From NCBI GenBank assembly GCA_964588995.1, contig CAZPQM010000005.1, positions 1 through 64,000 on the forward strand: 64,000 nt of DNA. Reading direction: 5' to 3'. The translations under genes were made by a program, and so were the position numbers. The notes under the pieces were generated by a model that ran no database searches, was not told the DNA's origin, and worked only from the letters and a program-made list of their open reading frames with translations. Of this stretch, positions 44,790-53,378 are shown piece after piece. Position 1 is the first letter of the stretch, and the number at the start of each line of letters is the position of its first letter. This DNA is from CAZPQM01 sp964588995. Its GTDB lineage: Bacteria; Pseudomonadota; Alphaproteobacteria; Rickettsiales; UBA8987.

Positions 44790-47072
44790 ATGTCATTAAC
44801 AAGTGCATTATTTTCAGGGGTCACCGGCTTAAACGCGCAGGGTAACGCGCTGGGGATTCTCGGTGATAACATTTCCAACCAGTCTACCGTTGGTTTTAAA
44901 TCCGGATCGGCGAGCTTTTCGTCACTGGTTACCGGCGATATATTCGAAGGCGGTGGCGCAGGGGTCAGCGGCTTCAACCGGCCGCAAATTGACCAGCAGG
45001 GCTTGGTACAGAATACTGGTATCGCAACTGACATTGCCATTTCCGGCTCTGGCTTCTTTGTCGTTGCCGATCAGGTCACGGCTGAAGATGGCCAGTATCT
45101 TTATACACGTGCTGGGTCATTCCGGCAGGATAATCGGGGTAACTTCGTGAATGCTGCTGGGTTTTTCCTCCAAGGCTGGCCGCTCGACAATGAAGGCCGC
45201 TTACCCGGTGAGATTGGCAATTTGAATACGACCTCCAGCCAGCTGCTGGAGTCTTTGACCACCGTCAATACACGGGATATATCCGGTATTGCTTTTGCCA
45301 CCACAGAAATTTCGCTCGGTCTTAATTTGGATGCGGAGGAAAATATACTGCTCGGAGCTGGTGATTCCCTGCAACCGGTTGTTGCCTCCATCAACAATGA
45401 TGTCGGCTCGAACGATATTCTGGTACCTACCGTGCCAACGCGAACACAAAACGATCTTGTTCCTGTAGCTCGTCCAACTGGGATTATCGATGACGCTGCA
45501 CTGGGAAGCTCTATTAACAACGACATCCTTCGTGTAACGCTGGGATCAGGCAATATTTATGACTTCTTATATGGTGGCTTTACCCGTTCTGCTGATATTA
45601 CTACAGTTGTTGGCGGTATATACGGCGCCGTTACCGCAGATCAAACATGGGACGATACTACATTCCCCATGCTGACAAACGCTGAATTTGAAGTTACCGT
45701 TGCGGGCGAAACTTTTACTTTTGCATTCGGTACTCCGCGTACGGTTAATGATACGCGCTTCTTTAACTCACTACAAACATTATCTGATGCCTTGGACGCC
45801 ACCTCGGAACTTACTTCCAGGATTGTTAACGGACAGCTAATCGTATCTGCTGTCGATGCGCGGGAAGCAGTTACCTTTACCGATGTCAGCGGCACTATTA
45901 TTGCCGATGCCATAGCAGGTAACGCAAACAGCTTGGGCGCAGCTGCCCCTGTACCTTTTGCCAATATTGCAGCGGCTGGCCCGGGGGTTAATCGCTTCAA
46001 TACATTGCAGGGATTAGCTGATCTCGTGAATGATATTGATGAATTGTCAGCCAGCATCCTCAGCCCTACAAACGATTCCGTGTTGAATATCAATGCTGCC
46101 GATCCGCTGGATACTGTCACCTTTACCAATCCCATAACGAATGAAGGTAACTTACTGGACGAGTTTGGTCTCAGAACTGATGGAATTTCAGCGGTTCAGG
46201 GCCCTGTTCCCCCTGCAGCAGGGGATGCAATCCGTTATGATACATTTAACTTTGATCCGGTTTATACCGCCGTACCCCCAACCGGTTCGACATCCGCGAA
46301 TATGGCCTCCGGAGAAATCTCTCCCGCTTTCAGCCGGAATATTCGAATCTTTGATTCGCTTGGGGTGGGTCACGATGTACGTGTCAGTTTTGTTAAGATC
46401 AATGAAAATACATGGGCCGCTGAAGTTTATATGGCTAATGAAGACGAGATTATCACTTCGTTGCCAAATGGGTTGATGGCCTTTGGGACGATTGAGTTTA
46501 ACGGCGACGGCAGTTTGCGAAACGTCTCTGCCGGATTAAGCCAACCGATTACCGTTACCTGGACCAATGAAGCACAGGCACAGGACCTGCTGATTGACTT
46601 TGGTACGGCCGGTGAACCCGCTGGAACACTGAACGCGGCGCAAATTGGTCAGACGGACGGATTATCGCAATTCGCAGGTGAATATACGGTACAATTTGCC
46701 GACCAAAATGGCTCCAGTTCCGGCCTGCTAAGCTCGCTTGAGATTGATAAGGACGGCTTTGTGATTGCGAATTTCAGTAACGGGCAATCCCGGGAAGTCT
46801 TCAAAATTCCGATTGCATCCTTCCCGAATGCGAACGGCCTGTCGGCCATTACGGGGAATGTGTTCTCACAGACTGATGCTTCCGGAGAATTTACTCTCAA
46901 TGAAGCGGGTACGTCCGGTGTGGGTGTCATTGCACCAAGAGCGTTGGAAAGTGCCAATGTGGAACTCGCTGATGAATTGACCGAGCTTATCATCGTGCAG
47001 CGCGCCTATCAGGCAAACACGCAGATCATCACCACAACCGATGAATTGCTGGAAGAGCTGACACGAATTTAA
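44790..47072 (+). CDS. flgE: Flagellar hook protein FlgE (enlarged)
   Basis: A 760-residue hook subunit. The N-terminal rod-type motif LFSGVTGLNAQGNALGILGDNISN and C-terminal ESANVELADELTELIIVQRAYQANTQII are conserved across FlgE/FlgF/FlgG and build the inner core. The middle is much longer than in the usual 400-residue FlgE, so the surface-exposed D2/D3 domains are enlarged. AGAGGAG precedes the ATG. It is the last gene of the operon and ends at a strong terminator. Confidence 0.95.
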   Translation: MSLTSALFSGVTGLNAQGNALGILGDNISNQSTVGFKSGSASFSSLVTGDIFEGGGAGVSGFNRPQIDQQGLVQNTGIATDIAISGSGFFVVADQVTAEDGQYLYTRAGSFRQDNRGNFVNAAGFFLQGWPLDNEGRLPGEIGNLNTTSSQLLESLTTVNTRDISGIAFATTEISLGLNLDAEENILLGAGDSLQPVVASINNDVGSNDILVPTVPTRTQNDLVPVARPTGIIDDAALGSSINNDILRVTLGSGNIYDFLYGGFTRSADITTVVGGIYGAVTADQTWDDTTFPMLTNAEFEVTVAGETFTFAFGTPRTVNDTRFFNSLQTLSDALDATSELTSRIVNGQLIVSAVDAREAVTFTDVSGTIIADAIAGNANSLGAAAPVPFANIAAAGPGVNRFNTLQGLADLVNDIDELSASILSPTNDSVLNINAADPLDTVTFTNPITNEGNLLDEFGLRTDGISAVQGPVPPAAGDAIRYDTFNFDPVYTAVPPTGSTSANMASGEISPAFSRNIRIFDSLGVGHDVRVSFVKINENTWAAEVYMANEDEIITSLPNGLMAFGTIEFNGDGSLRNVSAGLSQPITVTWTNEAQAQDLLIDFGTAGEPAGTLNAAQIGQTDGLSQFAGEYTVQFADQNGSSSGLLSSLEIDKDGFVIANFSNGQSREVFKIPIASFPNANGLSAITGNVFSQTDASGEFTLNEAGTSGVGVIAPRALESANVELADELTELIIVQRAYQANTQIITTTDELLEELTRI

Positions 47073-47093
47073 GCGAGCATGTCAGCTTTATAA

Positions 47094-47127
47094 GCGGGAG
47101 CCAGATGATTCGGCTCCCGCTTTTTTA
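47094..47127 (+). terminator. Rho-independent terminator after flgE
   Basis: AGCGGGAGCC and GGCTCCCGCT form a perfect 10-bp stem with a nine-base loop followed by TTTTTT, 22 bases after the flgE stop. Confidence 0.93.
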
Positions 47128-47163
47128 TTTGCGCACCGCCTTACTATCTTTTATCACGCGGGT

Positions 47164-48180
47164 ATGGAACTCATTACCCTACTGGCAATTATCCTGATTA
47201 CGGCTTTCATAGCACGGTTATATGTCGGCTGGCTGATTTCCTTTTTACCCAAAAGCCATTTGCTGGATACGCCCAACGAGCGCAGCAACCATACGCGAGC
47301 CACGCCGCGCGGCGGCGGACTCGCCATCGTAGATTTGACATTCACCGGCTGGCTGCTGTCACTTTTTGTGGTTGAGAACATGACGCATTACTGGCCGCTC
47401 ATGGCAAGCCTGCTGCTCCTTGCCGGGGTTTCGTTTATGGATGACCGCACCTCCCTGCCCGCTGGGCTGCGGCTCTTCTGCCAGCTGCTAGCATGTACGC
47501 TGACATTGCATCTCCTGCATCCCGGAGCCCATGTTATCAACGAGCAACTTCCCTTCATGCTGGACCGTACTATCGCGATCATCGCTTTTATGTGGTTTAT
47601 TAACCTGTTCAACTTTATGGACGGGATCGACGGTATTTCCGGTGCGGAAACGCTGCATCTTATCGCCGGTATCGTCGCAGTAATCGCACTGATTCCCGAG
47701 CTGGGCCTCGCGGAACATCAGAGGCTGCTGATTATTTTAAGTTTGGTTGCCGGTGCAACCATCGGCTTTCTCTATTATAACTGGCATCCGGCGAAAATTT
47801 TTATGGGCGATATCGGCAGCATTTCCATCGGGTTCCTGCTCGGCTATAGCCTGATTTACCTTGCCATTGCTGGCTACTGGCAGATCGCACTCGTTCTGCC
47901 GGCTTATTATCTGTTCGATAGCACCTATACCCTGCTGAAACGTCTGCTGCGTGGGGAGAAAGTCTGGCAGGCTCATTCCGAACATTACTATCAGCGCGCC
48001 GTCCGCAGCGGCCTGTCGCACGCGCAGGTCGTATTGGGGATAGCAGCGGCAAACAGCCTTTTACTTGCTATTAGCGTACTATTCGCAGTAAATAGCATAC
48101 AGGGAATGATGGCGCTGATACTGGCCGGGCTGGTAGTGGCGCTTCTGATCATTACAATGAAACGGAAGATGAAACGCTAA
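47164..48180 (+). CDS. WecA/MraY-family polyprenyl-phosphate sugar-1-phosphate transferase
   Basis: A 338-residue polytopic membrane enzyme (about 10-11 helices) that links a sugar-1-phosphate from a UDP-sugar to undecaprenyl phosphate, starting O-antigen or capsule synthesis. The NLFNFMDGIDGISG segment carries the catalytic Asp pair, and GFLYYNWHPAKIFMGDIGSISIGFLLG is the second signature. This pattern fits WecA/WbpL better than MraY. The sugar is not predictable. It starts one base before the next gene's spacing ends (stop then ATG two bases later), so it is in an operon with the UDP-sugar dehydratase. Confidence 0.9.
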   Translation: MELITLLAIILITAFIARLYVGWLISFLPKSHLLDTPNERSNHTRATPRGGGLAIVDLTFTGWLLSLFVVENMTHYWPLMASLLLLAGVSFMDDRTSLPAGLRLFCQLLACTLTLHLLHPGAHVINEQLPFMLDRTIAIIAFMWFINLFNFMDGIDGISGAETLHLIAGIVAVIALIPELGLAEHQRLLIILSLVAGATIGFLYYNWHPAKIFMGDIGSISIGFLLGYSLIYLAIAGYWQIALVLPAYYLFDSTYTLLKRLLRGEKVWQAHSEHYYQRAVRSGLSHAQVVLGIAAANSLLLAISVLFAVNSIQGMMALILAGLVVALLIITMKRKMKR

Positions 48181-48181
48181 C

Positions 48182-50050
48182 ATGATGCGTAAATCCTATT
48201 TAATCACACTCCACGACGTATGTATGATGTTGCTTGCCTTTGGCGTGGCTCTCGCGTTGCGCCTAGGGGGGGATATGGAATTTTCTTCCAGTGTGCAATT
48301 ACCGGGTATGGTCGTTTTCACCCTCGCTACTGTCGTTTTTTTCCGACTGTTTCGCATTCCACAACGGGTCTGGCAATATACGTCGCTGCAGGATTTATCG
48401 GCATTATTCAAGGCCATCATTGTGACCCTGACCATCTCTTATGTCATGCTGTTTTTATATAACCGGCTGGAGGGGCTGCCCCGTTCGGTCATTCCGATTC
48501 ACCTGCTAGTAGCGTTTACCTTCCTAGGAACGCCGCGCATCCTATACCGCATCTGGCGTAACAAGCGGCTTTCGCTTGATTTACGTCATATTCCCAAGTT
48601 GCAGAAAACCCCGGTTCTGCTGGTCGGTATTAACAGCTACAGCGAATTATTTCTGCGTAATACGGTCGGTAATCCTGAATCACCTTATCGTATTGTGGGG
48701 ATTATTGCGAAGGATCAGGCGTCAGATGGCCGGGTTGTGCACAATGTGAAGGTCTATGGTGGTATCGAGCATTTCGGCAAGATTCTCGATAAGCTCAATG
48801 CACAGAATAAGCTGCCGCAGAAGATCATCATCGCACCGGATATGTTTTCAGGCAGCACGATTAAAGAGCTTTTGCAAGCGACCGGAAACCATTCCGTCTC
48901 GTTCTTTCGCCTGCCGCGCGTGACCGACTTCAACCCAACCGATAACCCGCTTCAACTTCGCCCGATTCTGCTCGAAGACTTGCTAGGGAGACCTAAGCGT
49001 CATCTGGATATGACCCTGCTGGACGGCATGATTCGTGGTAAAACCGTTCTGATAACCGGGTGTGGCGGCAGCATCGGCAGTGAACTCTGCCGGCAGATTG
49101 TGCAACATGCTCCGGAACAGGTCGTGCTTATCGATCTCTGTGAGCATAACCTGTATCAGATTGAACATGAGCTTTCGACTGCGAATCCGGATACGCCATT
49201 ATTTGCCTATATCGCCGATATTCGTGACGCGGTAAAGATGGAAGAGCTGTTTGCACGATACCAGCCGGAGCATGTTTTTCACGCTGCAGCGCTCAAGCAC
49301 GTGCCGCTATGCGAGAGCAATACGACGGAAGCGATCCGCACTAATACGTTTGGTACCAAAATCATAGCCGATTGCTGCGTTCGCCATCAGGTCGATCAGA
49401 TGGTGTTCATCTCAACCGACAAAGCCGTAAATCCGACTAGCGTCATGGGTGCCACCAAGCGTTTGGCAGAGCGCTATATACAGGCACTCGGTAGCGAGCG
49501 GAACGTGACGACGCGCTTTGCTACCATCCGCTTTGGGAACGTACTTGGCTCGACCGGATCGGTTATTCCGCTATTCCAAAAGCAACTTGAGCAAGGTGGG
49601 CCACTGACCGTTACCGATCCGAACATGAAGCGGTATTTCATGACGGTCAATGAAGCGGTCGAGCTGGTTCTCTATGCCTCCTCCCTCGTGGCCGGCAACC
49701 GATTAGAGAGCGGTGATATCTTCGTGCTCGATATGGGGGATCCGGTGTATATTAAAGACCTCGCCGAGCAGATGATCCGCCTTGCCGGGTTAATTCCTTA
49801 CGAAGATATTGAGATCACCTTCACCGGACTACGCCCGGGCGAGAAATTATTCGAAGAGCTGTTCCACGGGAAGGAGGCGCCGCTTGAAACGGAGTTTGAG
49901 GGTATTCTACTCGCCAATAAACGTTCTGAACGTGTCTATGATGTTGAAAAACAACTACGCTCGCTCTCCCAGATGGTGGATCAGAAGACTCCCACTTCCA
50001 TCCTCAATGAACTGCAATCCCTTATTCCGGAATATTCGAAAGCTGCATAG
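48182..50050 (+). CDS. Membrane nucleotide-sugar 4,6-dehydratase (WbpM/CapD family)
   Basis: A 622-residue enzyme with four N-terminal membrane helices (about 1-115), a CoA-binding-like Rossmann domain and a C-terminal SDR domain. VLITGCGGSIGSELCRQI is the nucleotide motif; the catalytic S/Y position is Met in TSVMGATKRLAE with the Lys four residues on, the known variant of WbpM/FlaA1 relatives. These convert UDP-GlcNAc to a 4-keto-6-deoxy sugar for O-antigen, capsule or flagellin glycans. It follows the WecA-type gene by one base. The end overlaps a convergent response-regulator gene by 29 bases. Confidence 0.92.
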   Translation: MMRKSYLITLHDVCMMLLAFGVALALRLGGDMEFSSSVQLPGMVVFTLATVVFFRLFRIPQRVWQYTSLQDLSALFKAIIVTLTISYVMLFLYNRLEGLPRSVIPIHLLVAFTFLGTPRILYRIWRNKRLSLDLRHIPKLQKTPVLLVGINSYSELFLRNTVGNPESPYRIVGIIAKDQASDGRVVHNVKVYGGIEHFGKILDKLNAQNKLPQKIIIAPDMFSGSTIKELLQATGNHSVSFFRLPRVTDFNPTDNPLQLRPILLEDLLGRPKRHLDMTLLDGMIRGKTVLITGCGGSIGSELCRQIVQHAPEQVVLIDLCEHNLYQIEHELSTANPDTPLFAYIADIRDAVKMEELFARYQPEHVFHAAALKHVPLCESNTTEAIRTNTFGTKIIADCCVRHQVDQMVFISTDKAVNPTSVMGATKRLAERYIQALGSERNVTTRFATIRFGNVLGSTGSVIPLFQKQLEQGGPLTVTDPNMKRYFMTVNEAVELVLYASSLVAGNRLESGDIFVLDMGDPVYIKDLAEQMIRLAGLIPYEDIEITFTGLRPGEKLFEELFHGKEAPLETEFEGILLANKRSERVYDVEKQLRSLSQMVDQKTPTSILNELQSLIPEYSKAA

Positions 50051-51203
50051 CAACCATCGTCACATCATCGGAAAATGTTGTATCGCTATTACGCACCTGT
50101 AATGCTTCAAAAAGACGGGCCACGATATCTTCAGCTGTTTCCGCCGGGCTGGAGCGGAGGGCGCTTTCGTAAAAGTCGATTGTCGGAAACGCCCCCGTAT
50201 TATCCCGACTTTCGAGAAAGACATCGCTGTATAACAGCAAAAGCTGATGACGCGTTAACGTTACCTGGTGCTTCTGATAAATATGATCCGGCTGTATGCC
50301 GAGCGGCAAACCGCCATGCTCTAACACCCGCACCGTTTGCTGCTTCATATCATATAAGAGCGGCGGCGTGGATCCGGCGGTAATATACTCGACCAGCCCG
50401 GTTTGACTATCCAGCACACCGTAGCTGGTCGTTGCGAACTGCTCGGTTGGCAGCATTTTGCATAGCGCATTGTTGAGATCACAGATCGTCTGAACCGGAT
50501 CTTCTTTATATTCCCGCTCCTCAAGCAGCGTATGAAACCGAAAGGTATTCATCGCTGCGGTTAGCCCATGACCGGCGAAATCCACGATGTGAAACGCCAT
50601 AAGATGGTCTTTAAGCGGCTTGATCCCCCATATGTCTCCGCCGAGCTCATGAGACGGCTCAAACCGATAGGCTATATCCACTCCCCTGCGCTGTTGATAC
50701 TCCGCCAGCTGGGCGCGCGAAGGAATCAACTGCTTTTGCATTTGTTTTGCATGATACAAATCCTTTTCGAGGCGTTTGTGAAAGCGGGCAAGCGCGTGCA
50801 TCATAATACGATTCTCTAGATGCACTTTAACCCGCGCCATCAATTCTTCCGGATTGATCGGCTTACTGAGATAGTCGGTCGCACCCGCCTCAAACGCTTT
50901 GACGATATGGTGCTTTTCTTCAAGTGCACTCTGAATAATTACTGGTAAATCACTGAACTGATTCTTTGATCTTATGGAGCGGCAATATTCAAATCCATCC
51001 ATATGCGGCATGATAACATCCAGAATGACAATGTCGGGACGGTTGCTCAGCGTCATATCTAGGCCGGCGCGACCATCCCGCGCGATGCATATATCCTTAA
51101 AGCCCATTTGCAGAAAGGTATGCTCGAGTAACTTGATGTTAAACTCGTTGTCCTCGATGATCAGTATGCAACATTCCTGAAAAGACGGAGAAGATGACGT
51201 CAT
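50022..51203 (-). CDS. Response regulator with PP2C/RsbU-type phosphatase output
   Basis: A 393-residue protein. The N-terminal receiver has the acid pair E17/D18, phospho-acceptor D62 in VILDVIMPHMDG and Lys 114 in YLSKPINPEEL. A coiled-coil linker (about 125-165) leads to a SpoIIE/RsbU-type PP2C domain (about 185-390, with LGGDIWGIKPL and DFAGHGLTAAMNTF). Such proteins dephosphorylate STAS anti-anti-sigma factors in partner-switch systems. The STAS gene sits immediately upstream with a 4-base overlap, so the pair is a module. No anti-sigma kinase is beside them. Confidence 0.93.
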   Translation of the reverse strand: MTSSSPSFQECCILIIEDNEFNIKLLEHTFLQMGFKDICIARDGRAGLDMTLSNRPDIVILDVIMPHMDGFEYCRSIRSKNQFSDLPVIIQSALEEKHHIVKAFEAGATDYLSKPINPEELMARVKVHLENRIMMHALARFHKRLEKDLYHAKQMQKQLIPSRAQLAEYQQRRGVDIAYRFEPSHELGGDIWGIKPLKDHLMAFHIVDFAGHGLTAAMNTFRFHTLLEEREYKEDPVQTICDLNNALCKMLPTEQFATTSYGVLDSQTGLVEYITAGSTPPLLYDMKQQTVRVLEHGGLPLGIQPDHIYQKHQVTLTRHQLLLLYSDVFLESRDNTGAFPTIDFYESALRSSPAETAEDIVARLFEALQVRNSDTTFSDDVTMVAMQLSNIPE

Positions 51204-51526
51204 GGAGCGGTATCAGTGATGCTGAATAAATCGTTGAACTGCGAAATGTCGATCATCTCCTTCACTTTGCCCTTCGGGTTGAGCAGGGTAAGCTCCTTCC
51301 CCTGCTCTTCGCATTCTTCACGCGTGAGCAATAACAGCCCCAGCGCGGAAGAATCGATAAAGCTTACACCTTTCAGATCAACAGCTACGTGGGAAACGGC
51401 GCTGTTCTTGATCTCGTCGAGCGCTTCGGTATATTGCTCATAGAACGCGAAGGTAAAATCCCCCGTCACTTCGATGATCAGCTGGCCGTTGCGATGATGT
51501 CTGGTTACGGTCATAGCACTACCCAT
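51200..51526 (-). CDS. STAS-domain anti-anti-sigma factor
   Basis: A 108-residue single STAS domain with the phosphorylation-site segment VSFIDSSALGLLLL (DSSALG at 58-63). Such proteins bind an anti-sigma kinase when unphosphorylated and release the sigma factor. Overlap of ATGA with the downstream RsbU-type gene suggests coupled synthesis, and the phosphatase probably acts on this protein. The start is 51526 or an internal ATG at 51514. Confidence 0.92.
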   Translation of the reverse strand: MGSAMTVTRHHRNGQLIIEVTGDFTFAFYEQYTEALDEIKNSAVSHVAVDLKGVSFIDSSALGLLLLTREECEEQGKELTLLNPKGKVKEMIDISQFNDLFSITDTAP

Positions 51527-51664
51527 GGTTCGTTTTGATTCCTAGCATAGTACAATTAAAGGTTGTATGCAGCCGAATTTACGATTTTTTACGCCAAGCA
51601 GCGTTTTTTTTGCTCTAGTGGAAAGAGATTGACACATATTGCGATTCATACGATATCTAGCGAC

Positions 51665-52285
51665 ATGCATGTTCCCTTTATGATTCTTTTGATTTGCCTG
51701 CTATGCGGCTATTTACACACCGGCATAGACGCGCTGGCGGGAGCGCCTAATCAGGTGGTTCAATGTAAGCAAACAGTGCGTTATCAGAGCGATGTAGCCA
51801 CCCCCGAGAATTTTATGAAAACTAACAATCTGCGCCGCGAGGCCGGTACGGTCAATTTTGCCAAAGGTGATAATATTATTATTACCGGTAAAATTGTTGG
51901 AACCGATTGCGTACCGCTTGAAAGTGCTCGGGTGCGTATCTGGCATGCCGATAGCGAAGGTCGCTACGTGCATCTCGATGATGACGCCGATCCGAACTTC
52001 CTCGGCAGTGGCACAACGTACACAAACAACCTAGGTGAGTTTTTCTTTTTAACGATAATGCCGGGCGAAAGTGATGATGGCAGCGCGCCAATCGTCTATG
52101 TCACGGTGGATTATGGGCAAGTGCGAACGTTAAAAACCGCTATGCTGTTTCCGCAATATAACATTAAGCTGCCCTTTGAAGTGCGCGAACAGCTGCAAGC
52201 GAACTATAAAGGCGAGCGCAACATGAGTGATGTCTATCTCTTTAATCTGGTTTTGCCGGTCGAAAGTCCGCATCGCATGTTTTAG
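51665..52285 (+). CDS. Exported intradiol-dioxygenase-fold protein, probably non-catalytic
   Basis: A 206-residue protein with a signal peptide (about 1-26) followed by an intradiol ring-cleavage dioxygenase-like beta sandwich: RVRIWHADSEGRY, then GTTYTNNLGEFFFLTIMPG. In true protocatechuate 3,4-dioxygenases iron is held by two Tyr and an H-x-H pair. Here the first Tyr remains (GRY), but the second is Phe (GEFFF for GxYxF) and the H-x-H position reads IVYVTV. So iron binding is probably lost and the name protocatechuate dioxygenase would mislead. The ATG at 51665 gives the signal peptide. It could be a periplasmic binding or envelope protein; function unknown. Confidence 0.75.
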   Translation: MHVPFMILLICLLCGYLHTGIDALAGAPNQVVQCKQTVRYQSDVATPENFMKTNNLRREAGTVNFAKGDNIIITGKIVGTDCVPLESARVRIWHADSEGRYVHLDDDADPNFLGSGTTYTNNLGEFFFLTIMPGESDDGSAPIVYVTVDYGQVRTLKTAMLFPQYNIKLPFEVREQLQANYKGERNMSDVYLFNLVLPVESPHRMF

Positions 52286-52437
52286 GCTTAATTTATTGCT
52301 CAGCCGGTGATTTCAATAAAGCGTAGCCAGTAGTCCCTCACAACGCTCTGAATGACGAGTGTGAGAAGTGGGTCATGCCGGATTTATTTCGGTATCCCAT
52401 CTCAGGCGAAACGGCATGGACTCAGCGTGTGGCTCTA
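52286..52437. repeat. Palindromic repeat sequence before MITE copy 2
   Basis: No gene. The segment GGATTTATTTCGGTATCCC...GGCGAAACGGCATGGACTC (about 52379-52425) recurs in a diverged form at about 52784-52832 (CGTATTTATTCCGG...GCGAAGCGGTAAAGACTC), on the other side of the MITE, so it is a dispersed element. Confidence 0.5.
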
Positions 52438-52706
52438 GACACTGTTAGCTAATTCTGAAATATTTTGTTGCTAGCCTAAATCGTTGATTCGCAAGACAAA
52501 GCGTGCAGTTAATAGTGGTTCTATTGGCAAGCGCTTTAACGCTGCGAGCAGCGATTTAGGCTGCAATTAGCAGAACCATGGCTGATGTTGCCAAATAACG
52601 GCGAAAAATCTCTTGGAAATAAGCCCACTATTCCCGGCGATATTTTCCTTGTTCTTTAACAACATCAGTCTCATGGCAAAATACTTCAGAATTAGCTAAC
52701 AGTGTC
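52438..52706 (-). mobile_element. MITE-like element, copy 2 (269 bp)
   Basis: Identical over its full 269 bp to the reverse complement of copy 1 at 34285-34553, including ends GACACTGTTAG...CTAACAGTGTC and flanking CTAG on each side. No transposase is encoded. Perfect identity means recent transposition or gene conversion. Confidence 0.87.
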
Positions 52707-52709
52707 TAG

Positions 52710-53180
52710 ATCCCCGAACAAGTCGGGGATGACACGGTGTGGCCACGATCATAAAATAATCCAACTATCCAATCGTCATCCCGTATTTATTCCGGTAACT
52801 CAAGCGAAGCGGTAAAGACTCGGCGCATAGCATCAGATCCACGAGTAGCGCAGCAACAGATAAGACCTATCTTAGCAGTTGATTTCTCTCTCGAATTATG
52901 GTGAGTTAGGTGCTTTTTTTAGTGTACTTCAGGGGGGAGCCCCCGGTACGCTTAGCGAAGCCATCCTTTAGTGGCGCTTCCCCCTGCATCATGTTTCATG
53001 TAATTGAATTTTTCAAATAACCGCCTTATCCCGAAGATCGCGGGTTGAAGCATGCTGCACATCTGAATAAGATGACGGGGATAGCGCAATATTCAGCCCA
53101 ATCGGGCAGGGATCACAGTGCTCAATAGACATGGAAGGTTAACGTAAGTTGACTGGAATATGCTGTTGGGGGCTGTTTCG
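52710..53180. other. Intergenic stretch with hairpin repeats
   Basis: No gene recognised. It starts with a short dispersed hairpin element (CCCCGA ... TCGGGG then ATGAC, 52712-52733) and a diverged copy of the element seen before the MITE (about 52784-52832). The rest, to about 53180, holds a GC-rich imperfect dyad (GGGGGGAGCCCCC, about 52932-52944) and no reading frame worth calling. Confidence 0.5.
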
Positions 53181-53300
53181 CTATAAGGGAGGAAGGAGGA
53201 ATCCCCTCTCCGAAAGATGCCCAGAGCAGTGCCGTTCGTTGTATGCGCGTGGGAGTTGAAAAGCCCCATGCCCACCGAACCGCACCGGCTACCTCCCCTG
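53180..53300. ncRNA. Structured intergenic segment, candidate small RNA
   Basis: Three nested pairings are visible: GGGAGG (53187-53192) with CCTCCC (53292-53297); GTGCCGTTCG (53229-53238) with CGAACCGCAC (53276-53285), one mismatch; and GTGGG (53249-53253) with CCCAC (53271-53275). This makes a rod of about 110 bases with internal bulges, reminiscent in outline of 6S-type RNA, but neither strand nor family could be fixed. There is no convincing open reading frame. Confidence 0.35.
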
Positions 53301-53353
53301 AAGTGGTATACAATTGAAAAACACAAAATTTCTTTTTATGTCAAGATCAAAGC

Positions 53354-53377
53354 AAACCCCAGCTTCGGCTGGGGTTT
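53354..53377 (-). terminator. Hairpin after fumC
   Basis: AAACCCCAGC and GCTGGGGTTT pair perfectly around TTCG, directly after the fumC stop. On the minus strand the tail is only moderately T-rich, so it may be a terminator or a stabilising hairpin. Confidence 0.7.
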
Positions 53378-53378
53378 G

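Noticed and set aside
51665..52285. Functional protocatechuate 3,4-dioxygenase
   Set aside because: Three of the four iron ligands expected from the family pattern are replaced.
53093..53326. 77-residue minus-strand open frame before fumC's 3' side
   Set aside because: It lies over the structured RNA-like segment, has skewed composition and no ribosome-binding site.
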